In this document: positions 1 to 5,066 of the stretch, piece after piece
Numbering within the stretch: the first letter of the stretch is position 1
Layout: the number at the start of each line of letters is the position of its first letter
From: an uncultured Actinomycetes bacterium
GTDB taxonomy: Bacteria; Actinomycetota; Thermoleophilia; Solirubrobacterales; Thermoleophilaceae
Direction: 5' to 3'
DNA length: 5,066 bases
Assembly: GCA_946481495.1 (NCBI GenBank)
Contig: CAMLNW010000202.1
Location: 1 to 5,066, forward strand
The notes under the pieces: model-generated
Database searches by the model: none
What the model saw: only the letters and a program-made list of their open reading frames with translations
Told to the model about the DNA's origin: nothing
Position numbers and translations under genes: made by a program

Positions 1-232
1 CCACCCCGAGCACCGGCGCGGCGACTCCCCGGGCGCCGCGCTGCAACTCGCCGATCTGCTTGCTCGCCGCGTTCTTCTCGGCGCGCAGTCCCTCGAGCTC
101 CGGCAGGATCGCCCGCCGCCGCTCGTCGAGCTCCAGCACCCGCGCCAAGCGCTCGTCGGATCCGTCACCGCGGCGCGCGAGCGCTGCCCGCGCCTCGTCG
201 GGAGCGGAGCGGATCGCCTTCAGGTCGAGCAT
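1..232 (-). CDS. serS: Seryl-tRNA synthetase, N-terminal part (gene continues off the left edge)
   Basis: Seryl-tRNA synthetase charges tRNA-Ser with serine in the cytoplasm. Only the first 77 codons are in the window; the catalytic class II domain lies beyond the left edge. The visible part starts MLDLKAIRSAPDEARAALAR, the usual SerRS opening, in which the second residues form the first strand and the following charged segment enters the long antiparallel coiled-coil arm that grips the tRNA long variable arm. The segment at about residues 36-62 (ELDERRRAILPELEGLRAEK, then NAASKQIG) is the typical first coiled-coil helix with the conserved NAASK-type motif. The ATG at 232-230 gives exactly the family N-terminus. 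I see no clear Shine-Dalgarno sequence upstream. It lies 55 bp downstream of the cytochrome c gene on the same strand, so read-through from that gene is possible. Identification is from recognised sequence, not a search. Confidence 0.9.
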   Translation of the reverse strand, partial: MLDLKAIRSAPDEARAALARRGDGSDERLARVLELDERRRAILPELEGLRAEKNAASKQIGELQRGARGVAAPVLGV

Positions 233-260
233 GCCGGCGGCGGTTAGAGAATCGGTCGAA

Positions 261-272
261 CGGCCGCGGCCG
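261..272. repeat. 12-bp perfect GC palindrome between cytochrome c gene and serS
   Basis: The bases CGGCCGCGGCCG read the same on both strands. They sit in the 55-bp gap after the cytochrome c stop codon and before serS. As RNA this could fold only into a four-pair stem with a CGCG loop, and no T tract follows, so it is at best a weak terminator or pause element. In DNA this GC-rich such a palindrome can also be chance. Confidence 0.35.
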
Positions 273-287
273 GGCGGGCAAGCACGA

Positions 288-722
288 TCAGTCGGCCTGC
301 TGGCCGGAGGACTGCACGTCGGTGCCCTCGCCGGCGTCAGCGCCGGAATACTTGTCGAGGAACTCGGCGACCTTCTCGGCGTCCTCGCCGACGACGACGT
401 TCGCCGGCATGATCGCGCCAGAGAAGCCGCCGTTGCGGATCGCGAACAGCGCGTCGTCCTTGTTGACCTTGCGGACGTTGAAGTTCGGGCCGTTGGTGCG
501 CTCGCCGCCGGCTAGCTGACCCTCGGGCTTCGAACCGTAGGAGTTCGCGCGGTCGAGGGTGTGGCAGCCGGAGCAGCGCTCGTTGAAGAGCACCGCGCCC
601 TGCTCATTCGCCTGATCGACGTCGATCTCGCCCTGGGCGCAGCCGGAGACGCCCAGAAGGGCGGCGACAGCGACTGCGTAGAGGCCTCGGCGGGCGCGAA
701 TGCGAGTGGTGGGGCGCGTCAC
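288..722 (-). CDS. Small mono-heme cytochrome c lipoprotein
   Basis: A 144-residue class I-type cytochrome c, probably an extracytoplasmic electron carrier tethered to the membrane by lipid. The N-terminus has basic residues (R3-R12), a hydrophobic stretch (about 14-25) and a lipobox VSGC with Cys28 as the likely lipidated residue. The single heme site is C50-S-G-C53-H54, and Met105 in the IMPAN segment is the likely sixth iron ligand. A GPNF motif lies at 78-81, and the final helix (about 113-125, ending DKYSG) precedes a short acidic, Gln/Ser-rich tail. I chose the GTG at 722-720. The frame is open up to an ATG at 791, but that start would run 43 bases into the divergent cupredoxin gene and put 23 non-signal residues before the signal peptide. 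No Shine-Dalgarno sequence precedes the GTG, so a leaderless message is possible. The electron partner cannot be told from sequence; the divergent cupredoxin is a candidate. Confidence 0.85.
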   Translation of the reverse strand: MTRPTTRIRARRGLYAVAVAALLGVSGCAQGEIDVDQANEQGAVLFNERCSGCHTLDRANSYGSKPEGQLAGGERTNGPNFNVRKVNKDDALFAIRNGGFSGAIMPANVVVGEDAEKVAEFLDKYSGADAGEGTDVQSSGQQAD

Positions 723-731
723 GGCGGGCGC

Positions 732-738
732 ATAGTAT
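732..738. promoter_or_regulatory. Candidate symmetric -10 element for two divergent lipoprotein genes
   Basis: The 26-bp gap between the cytochrome c and cupredoxin starts contains ATAGTAT. Read rightward this gives TAGTAT at 733-738, ending 10 bases before the cupredoxin ATG. Read leftward it gives TACTAT at 737-732, ending 9 bases before the cytochrome GTG. Both fit the TAnnnT pattern of bacterial -10 elements, at the distance expected when the transcript begins at or next to the start codon. Neither gene has a Shine-Dalgarno sequence, and I see no convincing -35 hexamer on either side. The element is inferred from pattern and spacing only. Confidence 0.4.
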
Positions 739-748
739 CCGCCGCCCC

Positions 749-1150
749 ATGACGATGCCCCTCGGACGGACTCTCTGCCTCGTTGGAGCACTGCTCGGAG
801 TGGTCGGATGCGGCGGCTCGAACGAACCGCCGGACCTGCCCGCGACGGTCGCCGCGGGACAGCCGTTGACGGTCAAGGCGAAGGAGTACGTCTTCTCTCC
901 CAATCGCGTAACAGTCAAGGGAGCGCCGCCCAGAGGGACGCGTCAGCGGATCGAGCTCGACAACCGCGGCACACTCGCCCACAACATCGAGATCCTCGAT
1001 GGCGACAACGTCGTCGGACGGCTACGCAGCTTCCCCGCCGGCCAGGAGCGCGGCCTGACCGTCGACCTCCCGCCGGGTGACTACCGCTTCATCTGCACCG
1101 TCGCCGACCACGACGAGAAGGGCATGCACGGCACTCTGCGCGTTCGCTAG
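749..1150 (+). CDS. Cupredoxin-domain (type 1 copper) lipoprotein
   Basis: A 133-residue small blue-copper-like protein, likely anchored outside the cytoplasmic membrane and carrying single electrons. Residues 5-20 are a hydrophobic signal ending in lipobox VVGC with Cys21 as the lipidation site, followed by a short GGSNEPP linker. The cupredoxin fold spans about 38-133. The four expected copper ligands are all visible: His78 in LAHNIEI, then Cys116, His121 and Met126 in the C-x4-H-x4-M loop, with the domain ending GTLRV as plastocyanin-like proteins do. The ATG at 749 is followed by an in-frame ATG at 755; either leaves the signal peptide intact, and neither has a Shine-Dalgarno sequence. 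The gene is divergent from the cytochrome c gene and its TAG stop overlaps the stop of the convergent ATPase gene. It could be an electron donor or acceptor for the cytochrome, but copper storage or delivery is not excluded. Confidence 0.85.
   Translation: MTMPLGRTLCLVGALLGVVGCGGSNEPPDLPATVAAGQPLTVKAKEYVFSPNRVTVKGAPPRGTRQRIELDNRGTLAHNIEILDGDNVVGRLRSFPAGQERGLTVDLPPGDYRFICTVADHDEKGMHGTLRVR
1147..1150. other. Shared CTAG: two convergent stop codons overlapping
   Basis: The palindrome CTAG supplies the TAG stop of the cupredoxin gene (1148-1150, plus strand) and the TAG stop of the GHKL ATPase gene (1149-1147, minus strand). The genes therefore converge with no spacer. A small inverted repeat (TCGCT 1144-1148 with AGCGA 1154-1158) and a second stem flanked by GCG/CGC (about 1155-1171) lie around it. 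Any transcription terminator here must lie within coding sequence, and neither stem has a T tract. Confidence 0.8.
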
Positions 1151-1518
1151 GAAAGCGACTTCGAGAAGCGCATCAGGCTGCCCTCGCCGGTCGAGCTGAT
1201 GTGGACCTCGTCCATCATCAGCGTCACCAGCTCGAGACCGCGGCCGCTCTCGTCGTCGACCGTGGCCCGGTTCAGCGGCGCCTCGAAGGTGCCGTTGTCG
1301 CGCACTTCGAAGATCAGCGAGCCGTCAGCCTCGAAGGCGGCGATGCCGATCTGGTCGCCACTGTTCTTCGACCCATGCTGGATCGCGTTGGCGACGACCT
1401 CGCTGATCGCCAATTTGACCTGGTAGCAGTCGGACTCGTCGAGACCAGCCTGGCTGGCTGCGCGATGCGCCCACTCACGCGCCTCACCGAGGCGCTCGGG
1501 ATCAGCGTCGATCGTCAT
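1147..1518 (-). CDS. RsbW-like GHKL ATPase / putative anti-sigma factor serine kinase
   Basis: A 123-residue stand-alone histidine-kinase-like ATPase domain of the RsbW/SpoIIAB type. Such proteins usually bind a sigma factor and phosphorylate an anti-anti-sigma partner in the cytoplasm. The Bergerat ATP-binding motifs are present: N box with Glu40 and Asn44 (ISEVVANAIQHG), G1 box D74-N-G76, and G2 box G92-R-G94 in ESGRGLELV. The N-terminal part DADPERLGEAREWAHRAA matches the first strand-helix of the family. I chose the ATG at 1518-1516 because GAGGAG stands six bases upstream. An in-frame ATG at 1569 would add 17 residues, would encode this purine run as EEQ, and has only a modest AGG upstream, but it cannot be excluded. 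No sigma factor or STAS-domain antagonist gene is adjacent, so its partner is unknown; some family members act on other targets. Confidence 0.82.
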   Translation of the reverse strand: MTIDADPERLGEAREWAHRAASQAGLDESDCYQVKLAISEVVANAIQHGSKNSGDQIGIAAFEADGSLIFEVRDNGTFEAPLNRATVDDESGRGLELVTLMMDEVHISSTGEGSLMRFSKSLS

Positions 1519-1569
1519 CGATTGCTCCTCGAACACGAGATCGGTCGGCGTTGACGCAAGCTTTCCCAT
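1507..1569 (-). promoter_or_regulatory. Start region of the GHKL ATPase gene: strong internal Shine-Dalgarno versus upstream ATG
   Basis: On the minus strand GAGGAG lies at 1530-1525, six bases before the ATG at 1518. The competing ATG at 1569-1567 is preceded by AGGTAGATCA. The stronger and better placed site decides for the shorter protein. Both starts could be used. Confidence 0.5.
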
Positions 1570-1622
1570 TGATCTACCTAACGAACCATCGGGGCGGGAG
1601 TTACGGAGTGCTCGAGAATTGC

Positions 1623-2036
1623 TCAGGAACCGGTCTGGTATGCGCGCAAAGCCAGCGTCAGGATCATCAGCACCCCGATCGTCATCACGCCCATCTCGGC
1701 GAGCGCGACCTTGCGTGCGATCACGATCTGCTCAGCGCGGTCGATGCCGTCGATGTCGACATCCTCTAGCTCGCGCTGGGCGACGCCAACGCGCATTCCC
1801 TCGCTGAACAAGGTGATCGCCAGCGGGGCGACGCCGTAGACGGCGTGCAGGCTGTCGGGCGCGCGCATGCCCTGAGCCAGCAGGCCGAAGCCGATCAGCG
1901 CCTGGATCACCACCGACGCCTGCGCGACACGCAACAGGTACCAGAACCAGACCGACGGGTCCTTGCGCAGCCAGGCCACGGCGCCCCACACGCCAGCGAC
2001 CCCATTGGTCGCCAGCACCGCGATCCCAACCACCAT
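1623..2036 (-). CDS. Unnamed four-helix integral membrane protein
   Basis: I do not recognise a named family with confidence; this resembles conserved hypothetical membrane proteins of actinobacteria. From the ATG at 2036 it has 137 residues with four likely membrane segments at about 1-23, 31-56, 63-80 and 110-131. A hydrophilic, acidic loop (about 84-108, with ELEDVDIDGIDRAE) separates the last two. Helix 2 opens with an aromatic cluster VWFWYLLR (29-36). Helix 3 begins S-L-H64-A-V-Y-G-V-A-P and ends in F-S-E79-G-M-R. No catalytic motif is evident. The ATG has AGG six bases upstream, but the frame is open to a TAA at 2066-2064, and a CTG at 2051 sits just behind GAGGGGGG. That start would add five residues (L/M-S-Q-V-H), placing a second histidine at the start of helix 1. 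The gene is divergent from nuoA and 53-104 bp upstream of the GHKL ATPase on the same strand. Confidence 0.75.
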   Translation of the reverse strand: MVVGIAVLATNGVAGVWGAVAWLRKDPSVWFWYLLRVAQASVVIQALIGFGLLAQGMRAPDSLHAVYGVAPLAITLFSEGMRVGVAQRELEDVDIDGIDRAEQIVIARKVALAEMGVMTIGVLMILTLALRAYQTGS

Positions 2037-2105
2037 GTGTACCTGGCTCAGAAGCCCCCCTCGTTAGCGCACTTTCGCACTATGTAGCAACTCCGCACAA
2101 ACCTC

Positions 2106-2114
2106 GTTATACAT
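2106..2114. promoter_or_regulatory. Candidate -10 region in the gap between the membrane protein gene and nuoA
   Basis: The gap of 88 bp (2037-2124) holds GTTATACAT, the most AT-rich stretch nearby. Read rightward, TATACA (2108-2113) ends 11 bases before the nuoA GTG, which has no Shine-Dalgarno sequence, so a leaderless or near-leaderless nuo transcript would fit. Read leftward, TATAAC (2111-2106) matches five of six bases of TATAAT and would give the membrane protein gene a leader of about 50-60 bases carrying its purine-rich site. No good -35 hexamer is seen for either direction. This is inference from pattern and position. Confidence 0.35.
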
Positions 2115-2124
2115 CCGTGCCCCA

Positions 2125-2481
2125 GTGCTCAGCGCTTACCTCCCCGCCCTCGTCTTCCTCGCCCTCGGAATCACCGTCGGCACCGTCTTCACCGTGGCGA
2201 ACAACGTCCTCGGTCCACGACGCCCGAACAAGACCAAGGGCGAGCCCTATGAGTGTGGGTTGCCTTCGGACGTCCAGAAGAGCTTCCGCTTCGGAATCAG
2301 CTTCTACCTGATCGCGATGCTGTTCATCCTGTTCGACATCGAGGTCGTCTTCCTCTACCCGATCGCCGTCCAGCTCGAGGCGGTCGGCCTCTTCGCGCTG
2401 GTCGAGACGGCGCTCTTCATCGCGCTGCTGTTCGTTGCCTTCGGGTACGTCTGGCGGAGGGGAGCGCTCGAGTGGAAATAA
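2125..2481 (+). CDS. nuoA: NADH-quinone oxidoreductase subunit A
   Basis: NuoA (ND3 homologue) is a small membrane subunit of complex I next to the quinone cavity, contributing to the link between quinone reduction and proton pumping. The 118 residues are the usual bacterial length. Three membrane helices lie at about 5-26, 58-79 and 88-109. The long loop between helices 1 and 2 has the hallmark PYECGLPS with Cys44, equivalent to the switch-loop cysteine of ND3. Helix 2 carries the conserved acidic pair in [11 protein letters not shown] (Asp71, Glu73). The start is the GTG at 2125, which gives the expected N-terminus; a GTG at 2117 is out of frame. There is no Shine-Dalgarno sequence. It is the first gene of the operon, and its last ten bases overlap nuoB. 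Confidence 0.95.
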   Translation: MLSAYLPALVFLALGITVGTVFTVANNVLGPRRPNKTKGEPYECGLPSDVQKSFRFGISFYLIAMLFILFDIEVVFLYPIAVQLEAVGLFALVETALFIALLFVAFGYVWRRGALEWK

Positions 2482-3095
2482 CGCGGACCCCTGCAGCGCC
2501 CATCGAGTCGCCGGAGGCGTTCCGGGCCAAGCAGCTCTCCGCCCAGCAGATGCTGCGCGGCGACCTCGACGGACGCGCACTCGACGAGTACGTCGAGGAG
2601 CGCGTGATGCTGACGACGCTCGAGAAGGCCCAGAACTGGGCGCGCCGCAACGCCTGCTGGCCGCTCGGCTTCGGCCTCGCCTGCTGCGCGATCGAGATGA
2701 TCACCGTGATCGGCTCGCCGCGCAACGACATCTCGCGCTTCGGCGCCGAGGTCGTGCGCGCCTCCCCGCGCCAGGCCGACATGATCATCCTGTCCGGCCG
2801 CGTGTCGATCAAGATGGCGCCGGTCATCCGCCGCATCTACGACCAGATGCTGGAGCCGAAGTGGGTGATCGCGATGGGCGCCTGCTCGTCGAGCGCCGGC
2901 ATGTTCAACAACTACGCGGTCGTCGCCGGCGCCGACAAGTTCCTGCCGGTCGACGTCTACATCCCCGGCTGTCCGCCGCGGCCGGAGGCGCTGATGTACG
3001 GGATCAACAAGCTGCAGGACAAGATCACGCAGGACCCGTCGCTCGGCTGGCGCGAGCGGTACCAGGCGGAGGGAACCGAGGAGAGCAGTGCCTGA
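2472..3095 (+). CDS. nuoB: NADH-quinone oxidoreductase subunit B
   Basis: NuoB (PSST/NDUFS7 homologue) holds iron-sulfur cluster N2, the last cluster before quinone, in the connecting module of complex I. The expected ligands are visible: Cys71 and Cys72 in GLACCAIEM, Cys138 in GACSSSAG, and Cys167 in [10 protein letters not shown]. The 207 residues include an N-terminal segment of about 45 residues that is less conserved, followed by the core from [13 protein letters not shown] onward. The open frame extends upstream to 2253, but the family N-terminus and a GGAGGGG site about nine bases before position 2472 support the GTG at 2472. That start overlaps nuoA by ten bases, which suggests translational coupling. 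The stop overlaps nuoC by eight bases. Confidence 0.95.
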   Translation: MEITRTPAAPIESPEAFRAKQLSAQQMLRGDLDGRALDEYVEERVMLTTLEKAQNWARRNACWPLGFGLACCAIEMITVIGSPRNDISRFGAEVVRASPRQADMIILSGRVSIKMAPVIRRIYDQMLEPKWVIAMGACSSSAGMFNNYAVVAGADKFLPVDVYIPGCPPRPEALMYGINKLQDKITQDPSLGWRERYQAEGTEESSA

Positions 3096-3609
3096 CGCTG
3101 CCGGGCTCGAGTCGATCGCCCAGCGCGTCCGCGCCGCCGTCGCCGACGAGGCGGTGCTCGGCACCCACTACGCCCACGAGCAGGCGATGCTCGAGGTGGC
3201 TCCCGCGCGCGTGCGCGACGTGCTCGCCTACCTGCGCGACGCGGACGAGCAGCCGTACGAGTTCCTCGCCAGCCTGCACGGCGTCGACTACCTGCCCGAG
3301 CAGCCGCGGCTCGGCGTCCACTACCAGCTGCTCTCGCGCGCGAGGGTCGAGCGACTTGGCGTGAAGACGCGCGTGACGGTCGAGGACCCGGTCGTGCCGA
3401 GCGTCGTCGACATCTTCCCGACCGCGAACCACCAGGAGCGCGAGGTCTACGACATGTTCGGCGTGCTGTTCGACGGCCACCCGGACCCGCGACGCATCCT
3501 GATGCCCGAGGACTACGAGGGCCATCCGCAGCGGCGCGACTTCCCGGTCGGCGGCGAGCCGGTCCTGTTCACCCACAACGAGCACAAGCTCCCGCGCTGG
3601 TATGAGTGA
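3088..3609 (+). CDS. nuoC: NADH-quinone oxidoreductase subunit C
   Basis: NuoC (30 kDa subunit, NDUFS3 homologue) is a structural peripheral-arm subunit that packs against NuoD and NuoB; it binds no cofactor. The 173 residues contain the 30 kDa family signature at 115-153, with [20 protein letters not shown] followed by [19 protein letters not shown]. The N-terminal domain (about 20-110) is the usual variable alpha/beta part. The protein ends soon after the signature ([11 protein letters not shown]), so this is a separate NuoC and not the NuoCD fusion of enterobacteria. The start is the GTG at 3088, preceded by GAGGAG at 3078-3083 within the end of nuoB. The last eight bases overlap nuoD. Confidence 0.95.
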   Translation: MPDAAGLESIAQRVRAAVADEAVLGTHYAHEQAMLEVAPARVRDVLAYLRDADEQPYEFLASLHGVDYLPEQPRLGVHYQLLSRARVERLGVKTRVTVEDPVVPSVVDIFPTANHQEREVYDMFGVLFDGHPDPRRILMPEDYEGHPQRRDFPVGGEPVLFTHNEHKLPRWYE

Positions 3610-4897
3610 CGAGCCGAATCAGCCGGCGACGCCGGACCCGCTCGCAGCGCCGTATCGCGAGCGTGAGAAGTCGGTCACGCTGGAGCGCGTCGCCCACGGC
3701 GCGGCGGCGTCAACCGCCGAGCTCGAGCCGGAGACCGAGCTCTTCACGCTCAACCTCGGGCCGCACCACCCGGCGACCCACGGCGTGCTGCGCCTGCTCT
3801 GCACGCTCGAGGGCGAGACGGTGCGCGAGGTCAAGCCGATCATCGGCTACGTCCACACCGGCATCGAGAAGTCGATGGAGACCCAGCAGTACTGGAAGGC
3901 GATCACGTTCGTCGAGCGGATGGACTACCTCGCCTACTTCGCCAACGCGATGTCCTACTGCAGCACCGTCGAGACGCTGCTCGAGGAGGAGGTGCCGAAG
4001 CGGGCCCAGTACCTGCGCGTGATCCACCTCGAGCTCAACCGGATCGCCAGCCACCTGTTCTGGCTCGGCACCTCGGCGCTCGACATCGGCGCGATCACGA
4101 TGCTCTGGTGGGGCCTGCGCGAGCGCGACCACATCCTCGACCTGTTCGAGATGTCGACCGGCCAGCGGATGCACACGCGCTACTTCCAGGTCGGCGGCGT
4201 GATCGACGACATCCCGCCCGGCTGGGAGCAGAAGTGCCGCGAGTTCCTGGCGCTGTTCCCGGCGCGGATCGACCAGTACGAGGCGCTGCTCGACAAGAAC
4301 GAGATCTGGCTGCAGCGGATGAAGAACGTCGGCGCGGTGCCGAAGGAGCGGTTGCTCGAGCTCGGCGTCACCGGTCCGCTGCTGCGTGCAGCCGGCGATC
4401 CCTGGGACCTGCGCAAGGCGGACCCCTACTCCTCCTACGAGGACTTCGACTTCAAGATCCCGGTCGGCACGATCGGCGACTGCTACGACCGCTACCGCGT
4501 CCGAATGGCCGAGATGCGCGAGTCGTGCAAGATCGTCGAGCAGGCGCTCGACGGCCTGCCGGAGGGGCCGTTCATCACGACCAACCGCAAGGTCGTGCTG
4601 CCGCCGCGGCACGAGCTGGCGACGTCGATGGAGGCGCTGATCCACCACTTCAAGCTCGTCACCGAGGGCTTCCGCGTGCCAGCCGGCGAGGCCTACGAGG
4701 CGGTCGAGTCGCCGCGCGGCGAGCTCGGTTGCTACATCCTCGCCGACGGCTCGGCGAAGCCGGCACGCGTCCACGTACGCGACCCCAGCTTCGTCAACCT
4801 GCAGGCGCTCGCCGAGATGAGCGAGGGCGGCCTGCTCGCCGACATGATCGCCAACGTAGCGATGCTCGACCCGATCCTCGGGGGGATCGACCGGTGA
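3602..4897 (+). CDS. nuoD: NADH-quinone oxidoreductase subunit D
   Basis: NuoD (49 kDa subunit, NDUFS2 homologue) forms the quinone pocket of complex I with NuoB and is related to the large subunit of NiFe hydrogenases, but has lost the metal ligands. The 431 residues begin with a poorly conserved, charged extension of about 45. The core starts at LNLGPHHPATHGVLRL (50-65). His60 and Tyr109 (ERMDY) sit 49 residues apart, as do the quinone head-group ligands of the mammalian subunit (His59 and Tyr108). Later landmarks are the ESPRGELGCY segment, VHVRDPSFVNLQ, and the C-terminal DPILGGIDR. The ATG at 3602 is the only ATG, GTG or TTG in frame before the conserved core, yet no Shine-Dalgarno sequence precedes it. 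Initiation probably depends on ribosomes finishing nuoC, which it overlaps by eight bases. The stop overlaps nuoE as GTGA. Confidence 0.96.
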   Translation: MSDEPNQPATPDPLAAPYREREKSVTLERVAHGAAASTAELEPETELFTLNLGPHHPATHGVLRLLCTLEGETVREVKPIIGYVHTGIEKSMETQQYWKAITFVERMDYLAYFANAMSYCSTVETLLEEEVPKRAQYLRVIHLELNRIASHLFWLGTSALDIGAITMLWWGLRERDHILDLFEMSTGQRMHTRYFQVGGVIDDIPPGWEQKCREFLALFPARIDQYEALLDKNEIWLQRMKNVGAVPKERLLELGVTGPLLRAAGDPWDLRKADPYSSYEDFDFKIPVGTIGDCYDRYRVRMAEMRESCKIVEQALDGLPEGPFITTNRKVVLPPRHELATSMEALIHHFKLVTEGFRVPAGEAYEAVESPRGELGCYILADGSAKPARVHVRDPSFVNLQALAEMSEGGLLADMIANVAMLDPILGGIDR

Positions 4898-5066
4898 GCG
4901 CGCGCGTTACTAACAACGGCAGGACAGACCGTCGCCTGATCCCGCTCGGCTGGGACGAGGCGGTCGATCTCGACAAGCCCCCGGCGACGATCCCCGAAGT
5001 CTCGGAGGCCGAGGTCCCGGCGGCGCTGCGCGAGCGGATCGAGGCGCTGATGGCGCGCTACCCCGA
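4894..5066 (+). CDS. nuoE: NADH-quinone oxidoreductase subunit E, N-terminal part (runs off the right edge)
   Basis: NuoE (24 kDa subunit) carries the [2Fe-2S] cluster N1a beside the NADH-oxidising NuoF. Only 57 complete codons are present, so the cluster cysteines lie beyond the window. The call rests on position directly after nuoD in a nuoABCD order and on the segment VPAALRERIEALMARYP (41-57), which fits the first helix of the family before the usual run leading to the helical bundle. The first 40 residues, including RRLIPLGWDEAVDLDKPP, are an extension I cannot match to a motif. The GTG at 4894 overlaps the nuoD stop by four bases (GTGA), with a G-run at 4880-4885 about eight bases upstream. 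No other start occurs in frame before residue 53. Confidence 0.8.
   Translation, partial: MSARVTNNGRTDRRLIPLGWDEAVDLDKPPATIPEVSEAEVPAALRERIEALMARYP

Noticed and set aside
60..515. Plus-strand open frame of 151 codons across serS and the cytochrome c gene
   Set aside because: It is antisense to two recognised genes, and its Ser/Arg-rich translation has no motif.
731..733. ATG on the minus strand just upstream of the cytochrome c GTG
   Set aside because: It is out of frame and meets a TGA after four codons at the GTG itself, so it cannot start the cytochrome; a four-codon leader peptide is possible but unsupported.
723..791. Longer cytochrome c starting at the ATG at 791
   Set aside because: It would overlap the divergent cupredoxin coding region by 43 bases and place 23 residues with no signal character before the lipoprotein signal.
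1551..1580. TTGACG followed by TACCTA, resembling a plus-strand promoter
   Set aside because: The -10 match is poor and no plus-strand gene follows before nuoA, about 550 bases away; chance is more likely.
2253..2471. Upstream extension of the nuoB frame to an ATG at 2253
   Set aside because: The extension overlaps most of nuoA, translates to an Arg/Pro-rich sequence unlike NuoB, and the GTG at 2472 has a good ribosome binding site and gives the family length.
2435..3364. Plus-strand open frame of 309 codons across nuoB and nuoC
   Set aside because: It runs out of frame through both genes and encodes Arg-rich low-complexity sequence with none of the expected motifs.
3710..4774. Long open frame of 354 codons on the minus strand, opposite nuoD
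   Set aside because: It lies wholly antisense to a well-identified gene. Its translation is a low-complexity mix of Arg, Leu, Val, Asp and Glu, typical of the complementary frame of GC-rich coding DNA.

Overview
This is a GC-rich, gene-dense window. It most likely comes from a high-GC actinobacterium, and the protein style recalls class Thermoleophilia (Solirubrobacterales-like). That placement rests on base composition, GTG starts and my recollection of related proteins, not on a search. There is no sign of a mobile element, phage, CRISPR array or RNA gene.

Layout, left to right. The 5' end of seryl-tRNA synthetase (serS) runs off the left edge on the minus strand. Next on the same strand is a small mono-heme cytochrome c lipoprotein. 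It is divergent, across only 26 bp, from a plus-strand type 1 copper (cupredoxin) lipoprotein. The cupredoxin converges on a minus-strand RsbW-like GHKL ATPase, and the two stop codons share the four bases CTAG. Upstream of the ATPase, on the minus strand, is a four-helix membrane protein I cannot name. It diverges from the plus-strand nuo operon, which holds nuoA, nuoB, nuoC, nuoD and the start of nuoE and runs off the right edge. All four nuo junctions are short gene overlaps.

How the genes relate. NuoA-E belong to respiratory complex I (NADH:quinone oxidoreductase). NuoA is part of the membrane arm, NuoB, NuoC and NuoD form the quinone-reducing connecting module, and NuoE is part of the NADH-oxidising module. 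The cytochrome c and the cupredoxin look like membrane-tethered extracytoplasmic one-electron carriers, so most of the window concerns electron transport. The GHKL protein suggests partner-switching control of a sigma factor, but no sigma factor or antagonist gene is present here.

Nothing in the window demands an undescribed system. The more interesting details are two divergent intergenic regions with near-palindromic -10-like elements and starts without Shine-Dalgarno sequences, the unnamed membrane protein with an ambiguous (possibly CTG) start and two candidate ligand histidines, and nuoD, which lacks a visible ribosome binding site inside an otherwise well-signalled overlapping operon. 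No stretch longer than about 105 bases lacks a gene.
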